Source: Qipengyuania flavescens
GTDB lineage: Bacteria > Pseudomonadota > Alphaproteobacteria > Sphingomonadales > Sphingomonadaceae
Direction of reading: 5' to 3'
Assembly: GCF_029688735.1 (NCBI RefSeq)
Contig: NZ_JARULD010000003.1
Location: 226,945 to 290,944 of the forward strand
DNA length: 64,000 nucleotides
Shown in pieces: positions 1-6,866 of the stretch. The position numbers were made by a program, and so were the translations under genes. The notes under the pieces were generated by a model. It did not search any database and was not told the origin of the DNA. It saw only the letters and a program-made list of their open reading frames with translations. How positions within the stretch are numbered: the stretch's first letter is position 1; every line of letters starts with the position of its first letter.

Positions 1-260
1 ATCGTCGTGGAATAGATGATCTTTCCATCGACAGATGTGTGTTTCACACCGATGCCAGACTCTTCATCATCGCCTAGACGGATGAGTTCGACGTTCTGGT
101 CACCAGCCTTAATCTGGTCTTTCTCACCATTCTCCAGCGCCCGAATATCGGCCTCATCTAAAACGCGGTGAGGCGAGTTGATCAACCAGACACCAATCGA
201 GCGAATGATGTCGGAAGGCGTGCCTGACTTGAGAGGGAATTCGGCTGCGAATGAAAGCAT
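1..260 (-). CDS. Partial gene of unknown function, A/T-rich
   Basis: An open frame runs from an ATG at 260 to the window edge with no stop, giving the first 86 residues (MLSFAAEFPLKSGTPSDIIR...). I recognise no domain. The sequence is soluble-looking and acidic with no signal peptide. Codon use (many A/T third positions) is unlike the strongly GC-biased genes that follow, which suggests recent acquisition. A perfect hairpin lies just upstream. The C-terminal part lies outside the window, so function cannot be judged. The coding assignment is fairly safe because the frame stays open and the residue composition looks natural. Confidence 0.6.
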   Translation of the reverse strand, partial: MLSFAAEFPLKSGTPSDIIRSIGVWLINSPHRVLDEADIRALENGEKDQIKAGDQNVELIRLGDDEESGIGVKHTSVDGKIIYSTT

Positions 261-291
261 GGGTCCATCTTATCACGAGCGTCGAACTATG

Positions 292-312
292 AAAGAAGCC
301 GCGGGCTTCTTT
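292..312 (-). terminator. Hairpin downstream of the DUF2726 gene
   Basis: AAAGAAGCC and GGCTTCTTT form a perfect 9-bp stem around a 3-base loop. It lies 84 bases after the stop of the DUF2726 gene and 31 bases before the start of the next minus-strand gene. The 3' arm ends in TTT on either strand. Terminator by form; no long T-run. Confidence 0.55.
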
Positions 313-395
313 GGGGAAAACTCGCACCCGTGCTAGCTAAATGAGCCTATCCAATAATGTCTGAGGAATGCCCGATGCATTCCAGTGACAATATC

Positions 396-1001
396 TCAAC
401 CCGCCGGAACCAGCTTCTCCACCAGCGCCCTGAGTTCGCTCGGCGTGGTGTGGCCGGCGACGATCTCGTGGTAGCCGATGCCCGCCTTGCGCAGCGCTTC
501 CTTCTTCACCGCATCGCGCGCGGCAGCGCTGCCCTGGTGGTGGCCTGATCCCTGATATTCGAGCGCGTGGATCACGCGGCTGTTCTCGTCCATCAGGGCG
601 AAATCGACGCGCTTCGAATTGACGCAGGAGTAAGCGCGCTTGTTGGGGCTGCCGAGAAACTCGCCGAGCGAGACTTGCGCCATGACCTGCCACTTGGAAT
701 TGCGCGCAATCACCGCTTCGTCCAGCGCCTTGAACACCTTGGTCTCGGGGCTGTTGAGCAACGGGCGTGAGTGGAATTTCGCCTGCATGACGACCTGCAA
801 TTGCTCGGTCGCATTGGTGAGATCGTGGAGGTTCTGTCGCGGCGGTTTCCAGTTGGAGCGCCGCCCGCCTTTACATTTTCGCCTTTTTTCCTTCTTGCCA
901 GCCTTCACCCATTCGGTGGCAAGGAATACCAACGCGACTACTACGATCAGGACAAGAATAGGCGTGCTGTCCAGAAGCGGAGCGAAAAGTGATTCCAACA
1001 A
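396..1001 (-). CDS. Membrane-anchored DUF2726 protein (nuclease-like fold)
   Basis: 201 residues. An N-terminal membrane helix (about 13-31) is followed by a very basic stretch (about 34-48) and then a DUF2726 domain from about 75 to the end. Within it, VDFALMD, ALEYQGSGHH and a later KKEAL pair recall the D, ExQ and K positions of PD-(D/E)XK-like nucleases; DUF2726 is known to be distantly related to that fold. The cellular role is not established for the family. The gene stands alone, with a 35-bp inverted repeat just upstream and a hairpin downstream. The start is the first ATG, placing the hydrophobic helix at the N-terminus. Confidence 0.8.
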   Translation of the reverse strand: MLESLFAPLLDSTPILVLIVVVALVFLATEWVKAGKKEKRRKCKGGRRSNWKPPRQNLHDLTNATEQLQVVMQAKFHSRPLLNSPETKVFKALDEAVIARNSKWQVMAQVSLGEFLGSPNKRAYSCVNSKRVDFALMDENSRVIHALEYQGSGHHQGSAAARDAVKKEALRKAGIGYHEIVAGHTTPSELRALVEKLVPAG

Positions 1002-1028
1002 GACGTGTGTCTCCCCACGTTGTTGATT

Positions 1029-1063
1029 AGCGAAAATTGTTCAGCAGTGAACTGCTTTTCGCT
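1029..1063. repeat. 35-bp inverted repeat upstream of the DUF2726 gene
   Basis: AGCGAAAA at 1029-1036 pairs exactly with TTTTCGCT at 1056-1063, and GTTCA/TGAAC inside extends the symmetry. The element sits 28 bases upstream of the DUF2726 start codon, within its probable promoter or leader. It could be an operator or an mRNA hairpin. The type is inferred from position only. Confidence 0.55.
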
Positions 1064-1151
1064 TTCCTACCTAGACACTAGCTGCCTTGGTCGGGCGATG
1101 TGCATGCCTATTCCCTCGCCGAAACCGCTTCGAAAGGCTTCCACACCTCCC

Positions 1152-1193
1152 CGAACTTTTTTGCCCCTGGACTGTGGTCCATGCGGTCCATGT
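1152..1193 (+). repeat. Dispersed 42-bp repeat, copy 1
   Basis: This intergenic stretch matches 40154-40195 (opposite strand) at 38 of 42 positions. The core contains TGGACTGTGGTCCA, an imperfect palindrome, then two direct copies of GGTCCATG spaced by 9 bases. It lies between the yaiI-like gene stop and the DUF2726 gene start, both minus strand. No coding frame explains the conservation. Its nature (REP-type element, protein-binding site or small RNA piece) is unknown. Confidence 0.75.
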
Positions 1194-1239
1194 AATGGGA
1201 CTGGCAGGCGGCAAGTCCTGCAATCGTCCTACACGCCGC

Positions 1240-1725
1240 TCAGGCCCTGGCGAGCTTCACCAGCACCCGGTCCAGCGCCTGCAGGAAGTTGGACCGGTCC
1301 GCCTTGCCGAACGGGGGCGGGCCGCCTCCGGCCGCGCCGAGAAGGCCGTCCATTCCGGCGCGCAGGTCTTCCATGATCGCGCGGGTGGCGATGGCGCTGC
1401 CGATGCTGGCGGCGTCGAAGGGCTTGCCGTCGTGGCGCAGCACGCTCGCGCCTGCTTTCAGACAGCGTTCGGCCAGCAGGATGTCGGCGGTGATGACTAC
1501 GGTGCTTGGGGACGCCTCTTGCGCGATCCAGTCGTCCGCAGCGTCGAAGCCGTCGGAGACCACCACCCGCTTCACCCGCTCGCTCACCGGCACGCGGAAG
1601 GGGCTGTTGCTGACCACGCGGACATGCGCCTTGTGACGCTCCGCCACGCGGTAGATCTCCTCCTTTACCGGGCAGGCATCGGCATCGACCAGGATCATGG
1701 GGGTGGGGGGCGTGGGCGCAAGCAT
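1240..1725 (-). CDS. YaiI/YqxD family protein (UPF0178, DUF188)
   Basis: 161 residues of the UPF0178 family, a PIN/NYN-like fold whose biochemical role is unproven. The signature VDADACPVKEEIYRVAE sits near the N-terminus, followed by SDGFDAADDWIAQEA and VITADILLAERCLKAGA, supplying the conserved acidic residues expected of a metal-binding nuclease-like site. The frame is open further upstream, but the ATG at 1725 is preceded by GGGGA at a good distance and gives the usual family length. A second ATG at 1698 would begin directly at the conserved core. Single gene, followed by a long spacer carrying repeat copy 1. Confidence 0.85.
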   Translation of the reverse strand: MLAPTPPTPMILVDADACPVKEEIYRVAERHKAHVRVVSNSPFRVPVSERVKRVVVSDGFDAADDWIAQEASPSTVVITADILLAERCLKAGASVLRHDGKPFDAASIGSAIATRAIMEDLRAGMDGLLGAAGGGPPPFGKADRSNFLQALDRVLVKLARA

Positions 1726-1777
1726 GGCCGATCCCCTAGCCGAGTGGCGCGATGCCGGTAAATGGCGGCAGGACACG

Positions 1778-1810
1778 AAAAGCCCCGCCGCGCCGTGTGG
1801 CGGGCGGGGC
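1778..1810 (-). terminator. Intrinsic terminator of the DUF892 gene
   Basis: Read on the minus strand, GCCCCGCC and GGCGGGGC form an 8-bp GC stem followed by TTTTCG. It begins 24 bases after the DUF892 gene stop, a classical Rho-independent layout. Confidence 0.7.
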
Positions 1811-1833
1811 ATCGATCGTCCGTCGCGGCCGGA

Positions 1834-2343
1834 TCAGGCGGCTTCGGTCTCCTTCGCGCGGAGGTTGGCGCAGCGTTCGGCGAGGTCGGTCATCTTCTCG
1901 TCCGCCTCGTAGCAATTGGCGGTCAGCTCATCGAGCTTGGCCACATGGTCGCTCTTGCCCAGCGCCTCGGCATAGGCCTTGGCCGTGCCGAAGCCGCAGA
2001 TGCCGTAGTGGCTCATGCGCTGGTATTGCGAGATCAGCACCACGTCGCGCACGTCGCCATCGTCGAAATCGGCTTCGAGCACGTGCTTGGTGGCTTCCTT
2101 GACGAGGCCTTCCATGCCCTTGCAATGCTCCTTCTCGGAGACGCCGCAGTCGGAGAGGAGCTGCTTCACGGTCGCGGTGCTGTCGGCAATGCCGTCGGCG
2201 GATTCCCTGAGCTTGTCGGCCAGCGAGCTGTCGTCCGTGGCGTCGGCCATCTTGCGGACGACTGTCTCCATCTGCTCGTTCGCGGACCAGTTGTCCTGCA
2301 GTTCGTGGGTGTAGCAATCGGTGAGGTTCTTGGGGGCTGACAT
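1834..2343 (-). CDS. Ferritin-like DUF892 protein (YciE type)
   Basis: 169 residues, all predicted helix. The family forms a four-helix ferritin-like bundle with a diiron-type site; members are induced by osmotic, oxidative and other stresses. Acidic and histidine residues are spread along the helices (CYTHELQDNWSANEQM near the N-terminus, YQRMSHYGICGFGTAKAYAE in the C-terminal half), as in the family. The ATG at 2343 follows AAGGA at the right distance; the longer open frame upstream is low-complexity and unlikely to be translated. An EcfG-like promoter motif lies at 2401-2425 and a terminator follows. A general-stress role is inferred. Confidence 0.85.
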   Translation of the reverse strand: MSAPKNLTDCYTHELQDNWSANEQMETVVRKMADATDDSSLADKLRESADGIADSTATVKQLLSDCGVSEKEHCKGMEGLVKEATKHVLEADFDDGDVRDVVLISQYQRMSHYGICGFGTAKAYAEALGKSDHVAKLDELTANCYEADEKMTDLAERCANLRAKETEAA

Positions 2344-2400
2344 GGTCGGGTTCCTTGTGAGTGCGAGGCAGCAGTGTGCGCCTTGCCATGATGCCTTAGC

Positions 2401-2425
2401 GACGGGTGGTCCGGGATCGCGTTCC
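2401..2425 (-). promoter_or_regulatory. EcfG-type general stress promoter motif for the DUF892 gene
   Basis: On the minus strand GGAAC, 16 bases, then CGTC. The alphaproteobacterial EcfG consensus is GGAAC-N16/17-CGTT, so one base of the -10 differs. It ends 57 bases upstream of the start codon of a stress-type gene. Confidence 0.5.
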
Positions 2426-2569
2426 ACCTGCTCGGCGCATATGCGCGCAGGCGGTAGCTGGGCGGGGCGAGGGGAGGACGCCCCCCTTCGTCGCCGTGCA
2501 CCTATCGACAAGCACGCAAACTCCCGCCACTCTCCCGGCAAGATCCGCCGCTGCGAGAAGGGGAGCGCC

Positions 2570-2914
2570 ATGGCCGATACCGAACCCGCCGCCATACTGG
2601 GCGACAAGCGCGAGCGAAGGCGCCTGCCGGTGGTCGGACTCGTCCTGACCGCGCTCTATCTGGCGGGGCTGGTGATCTATCTGACGGTGCAGGGGCAGAA
2701 CCCGGCGGACCTGCGCCTCAACGAGCTGGGCGATTTCCTCGGCGGGGTGTCGAGCCCGCTGGCCTTCCTGTGGCTGGTGCTCGGCTTCTTCCAGCAGAGC
2801 CGCGAAATCCGTCTGTCGAACCAGGCGCTCCATCTACAGGCGGCGGAAATGAAGCGCTCGGTCGACGAACACCGTCGCATCGCCGAGGGCAACAGGGAGA
2901 GTGGAAATGGCTAA
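2570..2914 (+). CDS. Small membrane protein with C-terminal coiled coil
   Basis: 114 residues. I do not recognise a named family. Two membrane helices are visible (about 20-41 and 52-73), followed by a helical tail (SNQALHLQAAEMKRSVDEHR) that looks like a cytoplasmic coiled coil. Small two-helix proteins of this form appear as membrane effectors or anchors in several systems, but nothing here assigns a role. The ATG follows AAGGGGAG. The last bases overlap the next gene by 8, so the two are probably cotranscribed. Confidence 0.7.
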   Translation: MADTEPAAILGDKRERRRLPVVGLVLTALYLAGLVIYLTVQGQNPADLRLNELGDFLGGVSSPLAFLWLVLGFFQQSREIRLSNQALHLQAAEMKRSVDEHRRIAEGNRESGNG

Positions 2915-3311
2915 TCAAACCGAAACCAACCGAGCACTGATCGAGCAAGCCTTCGAGGGCCTGCGCCACGGCGATCCGTCGCATTTCCTGCCGCTGTTTG
3001 CAGAGGATATCGAATGGCGGGTCATGGGCTCTTCCGCCTGGTCGAAACATGCCAAGGGCCTGCCTGCGGTGGAACGCGACCTCGTCGGGCCGCTGTTCGC
3101 GCGCTTCGCCGGACCCTATCTCAATATCCCCGAACTGATCCTTGCCGATGGCGATCACGTCGTGGTGCTGGCCAAGGGCGATGCGGAAACGGTGGAGGGT
3201 CTGCGCTACGACAACGACTATGCTTTCGTGTTCAGGCTAGCGGACGGCAAGATCGTGGAGGTGCGGGAATATATGGACACGATCCTGGCAGACGCGGCTT
3301 TGGGGCGGTAG
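2907..3311 (+). CDS. SnoaL-like / NTF2-fold protein
   Basis: 134 residues with the SnoaL/NTF2 cone pattern: an N-terminal helix (RALIEQAFEGLRHGD), then LFAEDIEWRVMG, ILADGDHVVVLAKG, YDNDYAFVFRLADGKIVEVR and a final EYMDT. This fold covers polyketide cyclases, ketosteroid isomerase-like enzymes and many uncharacterised ligand binders; the substrate cannot be told. A GTG six bases upstream is too close to the AGGGAG ribosome site, so the ATG at 2907 is chosen. Overlaps the preceding membrane protein gene. Confidence 0.8.
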   Translation: MANQTETNRALIEQAFEGLRHGDPSHFLPLFAEDIEWRVMGSSAWSKHAKGLPAVERDLVGPLFARFAGPYLNIPELILADGDHVVVLAKGDAETVEGLRYDNDYAFVFRLADGKIVEVREYMDTILADAALGR

Positions 3312-3338
3312 GATCGAAGGTAGCCAAGGAGAGGCGCG

Positions 3339-3668
3339 ATGGAGTTCTGGCCAATCGTTTTCTGGGCAGCCGCGGCTTACAACGCCGTGATCGGCGCGGG
3401 CAGCTTGCTACAACCCGGCGCACCGCGCGAGGGCAGGGTGATCGGCCTGCTCGTGGTGGCGTTCGGCGTGGTCTATGCCATCGTCGCGCTCGATCCGGTG
3501 CGCTTCGGGCCGATGCTGTGGGCGGGCGTGCTGGGCAAGGCTGGCGTCGTCGCGCTGATGGCCCCGGCGGTAAGGGAGCCGGGAACGCCGAAAGCGCTCG
3601 GCTGGATATTGGCGGGCGATGCCGTGTTCGGCGTGCTATTCCTCGCCTTCCTGCTCGGCTTCGGTTGA
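3339..3668 (+). CDS. Small four-helix inner membrane protein
   Basis: 109 residues, almost entirely hydrophobic, with four predicted membrane helices (about 5-23, 34-52, 58-76 and 88-107). No catalytic motif and no family I can name with certainty. It follows the SnoaL gene by 27 bases on the same strand, so the three small genes may form one transcript. The start ATG follows AAGGAGAGG. Confidence 0.7.
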   Translation: MEFWPIVFWAAAAYNAVIGAGSLLQPGAPREGRVIGLLVVAFGVVYAIVALDPVRFGPMLWAGVLGKAGVVALMAPAVREPGTPKALGWILAGDAVFGVLFLAFLLGFG

Positions 3669-3698
3669 GGGGGACGCGGCCTTGGGTGCCGCCTCGCC

Positions 3699-4238
3699 TC
3701 ATAGTCCGTCGAAATCGATATCGACCACGCGTCCGCGGCGATCGATCAGGCATTCGAACTCGCCGCTGTCACCATTGTCGTAATCGTAGTCGTTCCAGCC
3801 CTCGCGCTCGTAATGGCCGACGATGCGGATGTCGCCTTCGACCTTGAGCAGGCGGCCGTCCCGATCGACATCTTCGATCTGGGTCACATTGGCCGGTCCC
3901 CAGCGGCGGGCTTCGTTCTCGGCGACATAGACGCAGCGTTCGATCAACTCGCGGCTGTACTGCATGCGGTACTCGCCATCGTAATAGCGGCCTTCGTAGC
4001 CGCGGTCGTAGTAATAATCGTCGCCATAGCGACGGTCGCGGTACCGATCATCGTCGTCGTCCCCGCCAAGGATCGCGGCGAGCCCGCCGATGATGACGGC
4101 CCCTGCGATTACCTCTTCGGTGCCGATGTCGTCACCGTCGTCGTCGCCATCGAGATCGAAATCCTGGGCTGCGAGCGGCGCTGCAAAAAGGGCGCTCGCG
4201 GCGATTGCTGCGGTGAGGGGGGCGAGGCGTATGGTCAT
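3699..4238 (-). CDS. Secreted acidic protein of unknown function
   Basis: 179 residues. A signal peptide ends about residue 24 (AAPLAAQ). A very acidic stretch (DLDGDDDGDD) follows, then a glycine-rich hydrophobic segment (about 43-59) resembling a glycine zipper, an Arg/Tyr/Asp-rich linker, and a C-terminal region (about 95-179) with one pair of cysteines. The protein is probably periplasmic or outer-membrane associated. No enzyme motif is seen. Convergent with the preceding gene. Confidence 0.75.
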   Translation of the reverse strand: MTIRLAPLTAAIAASALFAAPLAAQDFDLDGDDDGDDIGTEEVIAGAVIIGGLAAILGGDDDDDRYRDRRYGDDYYYDRGYEGRYYDGEYRMQYSRELIERCVYVAENEARRWGPANVTQIEDVDRDGRLLKVEGDIRIVGHYEREGWNDYDYDNGDSGEFECLIDRRGRVVDIDFDGL

Positions 4239-4443
4239 GGGGCAGATCTTCCCGACCGGCGTCCACCGGTCTGCGAGTGTTGAATTGCTTGTAGAAAATC
4301 AATGATTGGCGGCGGGTGGCGTTCCGGAGCCTCTGCGTTTCCTGGCGGTCCATGGCCCGCGAAAAAATGAAATTTGCTCTGGAAACCCGGTGGCCCCGAC
4401 CCATCTCTGAATATGAGAGAAACAATCGAGAGGAGTGATCCCG

Positions 4444-4788
4444 ATGCAGGTCCAGTTTAATTCCGACAGTAGTGTGATGGGAACCGAAAACGTCGCCGAG
4501 CGGATCGAGGCGAGCGTTCGCGAGAAGCTGGCGAGGTTCGACGAAAGGCTAACGCGGATCGAAATTCACGTGCGCGATGAGAACGGTGCCAAACATGGTG
4601 CCGACGACAAGGCCTGCACGATCGAGGCGCGCCCGCGCGGCGGCAAGCCGGTCGGCGTGACCGCAAAGGCCAGCAAGGTAGACGATGCTGCGCGAATGGC
4701 GGCAAATACGCTCGCCCAGCGGCTCGAGCGGCACTTCGGTAAGGAAGGCCGCCACGGCCACGACCCGCGCCCCGACAAGGTCATGTGA
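4444..4788 (+). CDS. hpf: Ribosome hibernation promoting factor / RaiA family, short form
   Basis: 114 residues covering the S30AE domain only, without the C-terminal dimerisation domain of long HPF. Known role: binds the 30S decoding and tRNA region of idle ribosomes under stress. Visible features are MQVQFNSDS at the start, VREKLARFDERLTRIEIHVRDE, and a C-terminal basic helix LAQRLERHFGK. A GTG nine bases upstream sits directly on the AGGAG site, so the ATG at 4444 is taken. Stress-related genes lie on both sides. Confidence 0.85.
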   Translation: MQVQFNSDSSVMGTENVAERIEASVREKLARFDERLTRIEIHVRDENGAKHGADDKACTIEARPRGGKPVGVTAKASKVDDAARMAANTLAQRLERHFGKEGRHGHDPRPDKVM

Positions 4789-4819
4789 GCACGGGTCGAC
4801 CGAGGTTCCGCGCGAATGC

Positions 4820-5239
4820 TCAGGGCGTTAGTTCGCCCTGGTCGCGGCCTTCCCACCACGCGATCCGGTCGGGCGATACTTCGATCAGCACCAGACCGTC
4901 GGTGTCGAGACCATTCTCGAACCATTTCTCGAGATCCTTGACCCAATGCTTTTCCAGCGTTGCACGGTCGCGATGGAGTTTGCCGGTCCCCTGGACGGCA
5001 CAATAGAATTCGCCGCTGGAATAGGTCGCACCGCACTGCTCCGAACGCTTGAGGTCGTCGTCGATCCGGCCATCATCGGTGGCGAAATGGTAGGTGGTTC
5101 CGTCCTCGGCGCTGACGTCCTTATTGTTCGACATCGGTCGAGCGGCGATTGCGCCTTCGGCACCGGTTTTGGTGACGAGCATGGCGATGTCGATCGACTT
5201 CAGCTTGGCGGCGATATCGGAAATGGTGCGGTCAGGCAT
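4820..5239 (-). CDS. Pyridoxamine 5'-phosphate oxidase-like flavoprotein (general stress protein 26 type)
   Basis: 139 residues. The split-barrel FMN-binding pattern is visible: AIAARPMSNN, a central TYHFATDDGRIDDDLKRSEQ, then FYCAVQGTGKLHRDRATLEK and a C-terminal DTDGLVLIEVSPDRIAWWE. Proteins of this COG3871 group bind flavin or F420 and are stress-associated; the substrate is unknown. The ATG at 5239 follows AGGAAAA and matches the family start; the upstream in-frame extension is not needed. Confidence 0.8.
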   Translation of the reverse strand: MPDRTISDIAAKLKSIDIAMLVTKTGAEGAIAARPMSNNKDVSAEDGTTYHFATDDGRIDDDLKRSEQCGATYSSGEFYCAVQGTGKLHRDRATLEKHWVKDLEKWFENGLDTDGLVLIEVSPDRIAWWEGRDQGELTP

Positions 5240-5405
5240 AGGCTTTTCCTCGTGTTGAGAGCAGGTCAATCATGAACGAGCGAATCCATCCGAAGTGCCA
5301 GAGGCGTGAGGGGGCTCATTGAGATCAGCTCGTGACCGTCTCGACCTTGGTTATGCCTCGTTTCGTCGCAGCTTCGCGCCGATTGGACACAATTTCGCCC
5401 AAATC

Positions 5406-5431
5406 GGAAACATCCAGCTGGGTTTGTCGTT
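5406..5431 (+). promoter_or_regulatory. EcfG-type promoter motif for the fasciclin gene
   Basis: GGAAAC, 16 bases, CGTT. This matches the general-stress consensus GGAAC-N16/17-CGTT with one change in the -35. It lies 70 bases upstream of the ATG and points toward the gene. Confidence 0.5.
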
Positions 5432-5500
5432 CGTATCTTGAAGCGGCGGCTGGAAGAGCCTGTCGCCGACACGCTCACTCTCTTCAAAAAGGGGTTAGAT

Positions 5501-6079
5501 ATGAACAAGCTTACAATCGCGCTCGCCTCGGCTGCCTCGCTGGCAATCGCCGCCTGTGCAGAACCGGTCGAAGAAACGCCGACGACCGACGACACCGCCG
5601 TTGCCGACCAGATGGCGAATGACACCGCCGAGACCGGCACCATCGTAGAAGTCGCGCAGGGCGACGAACAGTTCTCGACGCTGGTCAGCGCCGTGACGGC
5701 TGCCGAACTCGGCGATACGCTCTCGGGCGACGGACCCTACACTGTGTTTGCGCCGACCAACGACGCTTTCGGCAAGATCCCCGAGGCGACCCTGACCGAA
5801 CTAACCACGAACGATACTGAGACGCTCGGCAACATCCTCACCTACCACGTGGTGGAAGGCAATGTTGATGCGGCTACGCTGACGCAGGCGATCAACGATG
5901 CAGGTGAAGACGGCTATACGATCAACACCGTGAATGGCGGTACGCTGACTGCCACTGTCGTCGACGGCAACGTCGTTCTGACTGATGCAACCGGTGGCAC
6001 GTCGACCGTGACGGCAACCGATGTTGCTGCATCGAATGGCGTGATCCACGTCATCGATACCGTGCTTATGCCGCAGTAA
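5501..6079 (+). CDS. Fasciclin (FAS1) domain lipoprotein
   Basis: 192 residues. A short signal sequence ends in a lipobox (LAIAAC, Cys 19), an acidic Thr-rich linker follows, and residues about 55-192 form one FAS1 domain (FSTLVSAVTAAELGD, GPYTVFAPTNDAF and the closing NGVIHVIDTVLMPQ). FAS1 domains mediate adhesion or matrix contact in bacteria and are often stress-induced. The ATG follows AAAGGGG. An EcfG-like motif lies upstream and a strong hairpin lies at the end. Single-gene unit. Confidence 0.85.
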   Translation: MNKLTIALASAASLAIAACAEPVEETPTTDDTAVADQMANDTAETGTIVEVAQGDEQFSTLVSAVTAAELGDTLSGDGPYTVFAPTNDAFGKIPEATLTELTTNDTETLGNILTYHVVEGNVDAATLTQAINDAGEDGYTINTVNGGTLTATVVDGNVVLTDATGGTSTVTATDVAASNGVIHVIDTVLMPQ

Positions 6080-6099
6080 GCGCTCGATAATTCGAATGG

Positions 6100-6130
6100 A
6101 AAAGGGCGGCCTTAAAGGTCGCCCTTTTTG
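6100..6130 (+). terminator. Intrinsic terminator of the fasciclin gene
   Basis: AAAAGGGCGGCC and GGTCGCCCTTTTT form a stem of about 12 bp (one wobble pair) followed by a T-run. It also overlaps the stop of the convergent minus-strand gene, so it can serve both. Confidence 0.85.
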
Positions 6131-6663
6131 TTTTCCGGATTATCGATGGACATTTGTTCGGGAGTATCTGCGATCGGCTCCACCTCGAGCGTGCCGGCGA
6201 GTGGCTCGACGATGACGGCACCAGCGGCCGTCGAACGTCGTATCGGCGAGGGGTCGCGAGGCTTGCCCTGCTCGAGCGGCTCACGCGTTACTGCAGGACC
6301 TGATGCCAGCGCATCGACTTCGGCCTCGTCGAAGAAGTTGTCGTAGTCGGCATCGAGCCGGGTCGTGTCGCCTTGATCGAGCCACTCCAGGCGCTGATCC
6401 CGCAGCCTTCCATGAAAGGCGAGCTCCGCCACCGGGATCGTTCCCTCGGGAGTGACAAGGGGATAGTGATCAGGGGTGTTCCGGCTCGCCGTTCTCGAAA
6501 CCTCGGGCGCAGGCGTTTGCGGAATGGTGAACTCGTGACCACGATTTTGCAACATCGGCGTTTCGCCGATGGCTTCACCGGTCAGCATGCCGCCGAGCAC
6601 CACGCCGAAGAGGGCAACGGCGAAGCCTGTGCGGGCAAGATTGATGTTGGGACCGCTTGTCAT
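6112..6663 (-). CDS. Membrane-anchored periplasmic protein of unknown function
   Basis: 183 residues. One hydrophobic helix near the N-terminus (about 9-29) is followed by a proline-rich periplasmic region containing a DADYDNFFDEAEVDALASG stretch reminiscent of Sphingomonadales accessory proteins. No enzyme motif is present and I do not recognise the family. The ATG at 6663 gives a natural N-anchor start, although no clear ribosome site precedes it; the longer upstream frame looks non-coding. Convergent with the fasciclin gene. Confidence 0.6.
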   Translation of the reverse strand: MTSGPNINLARTGFAVALFGVVLGGMLTGEAIGETPMLQNRGHEFTIPQTPAPEVSRTASRNTPDHYPLVTPEGTIPVAELAFHGRLRDQRLEWLDQGDTTRLDADYDNFFDEAEVDALASGPAVTREPLEQGKPRDPSPIRRSTAAGAVIVEPLAGTLEVEPIADTPEQMSIDNPENKKGDL

Positions 6664-6866
6664 GGTTCTGCTTAAGGAATGAGCAGACCGTGCCCCCGGT
6701 TCCGCGGCCCTCTTTACGAGCATCGCCCACCCTCGGCATTCACACCGCTTTAACCGATGCCTTGAACCGGCCTGCAATGGTTCAGCGGCTAGGTTAACAG
6801 CGTGGTGACAATTTGCGCGTATGCACTGCGCGAAACCTCCGGACAGCCGGAAGCGAGAGACGAGTG

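Noticed and set aside
4239..4443. RpoN promoter ahead of hpf, as in E. coli
   Set aside because: No TGGCAC-N5-TTGC element is visible in the spacer.
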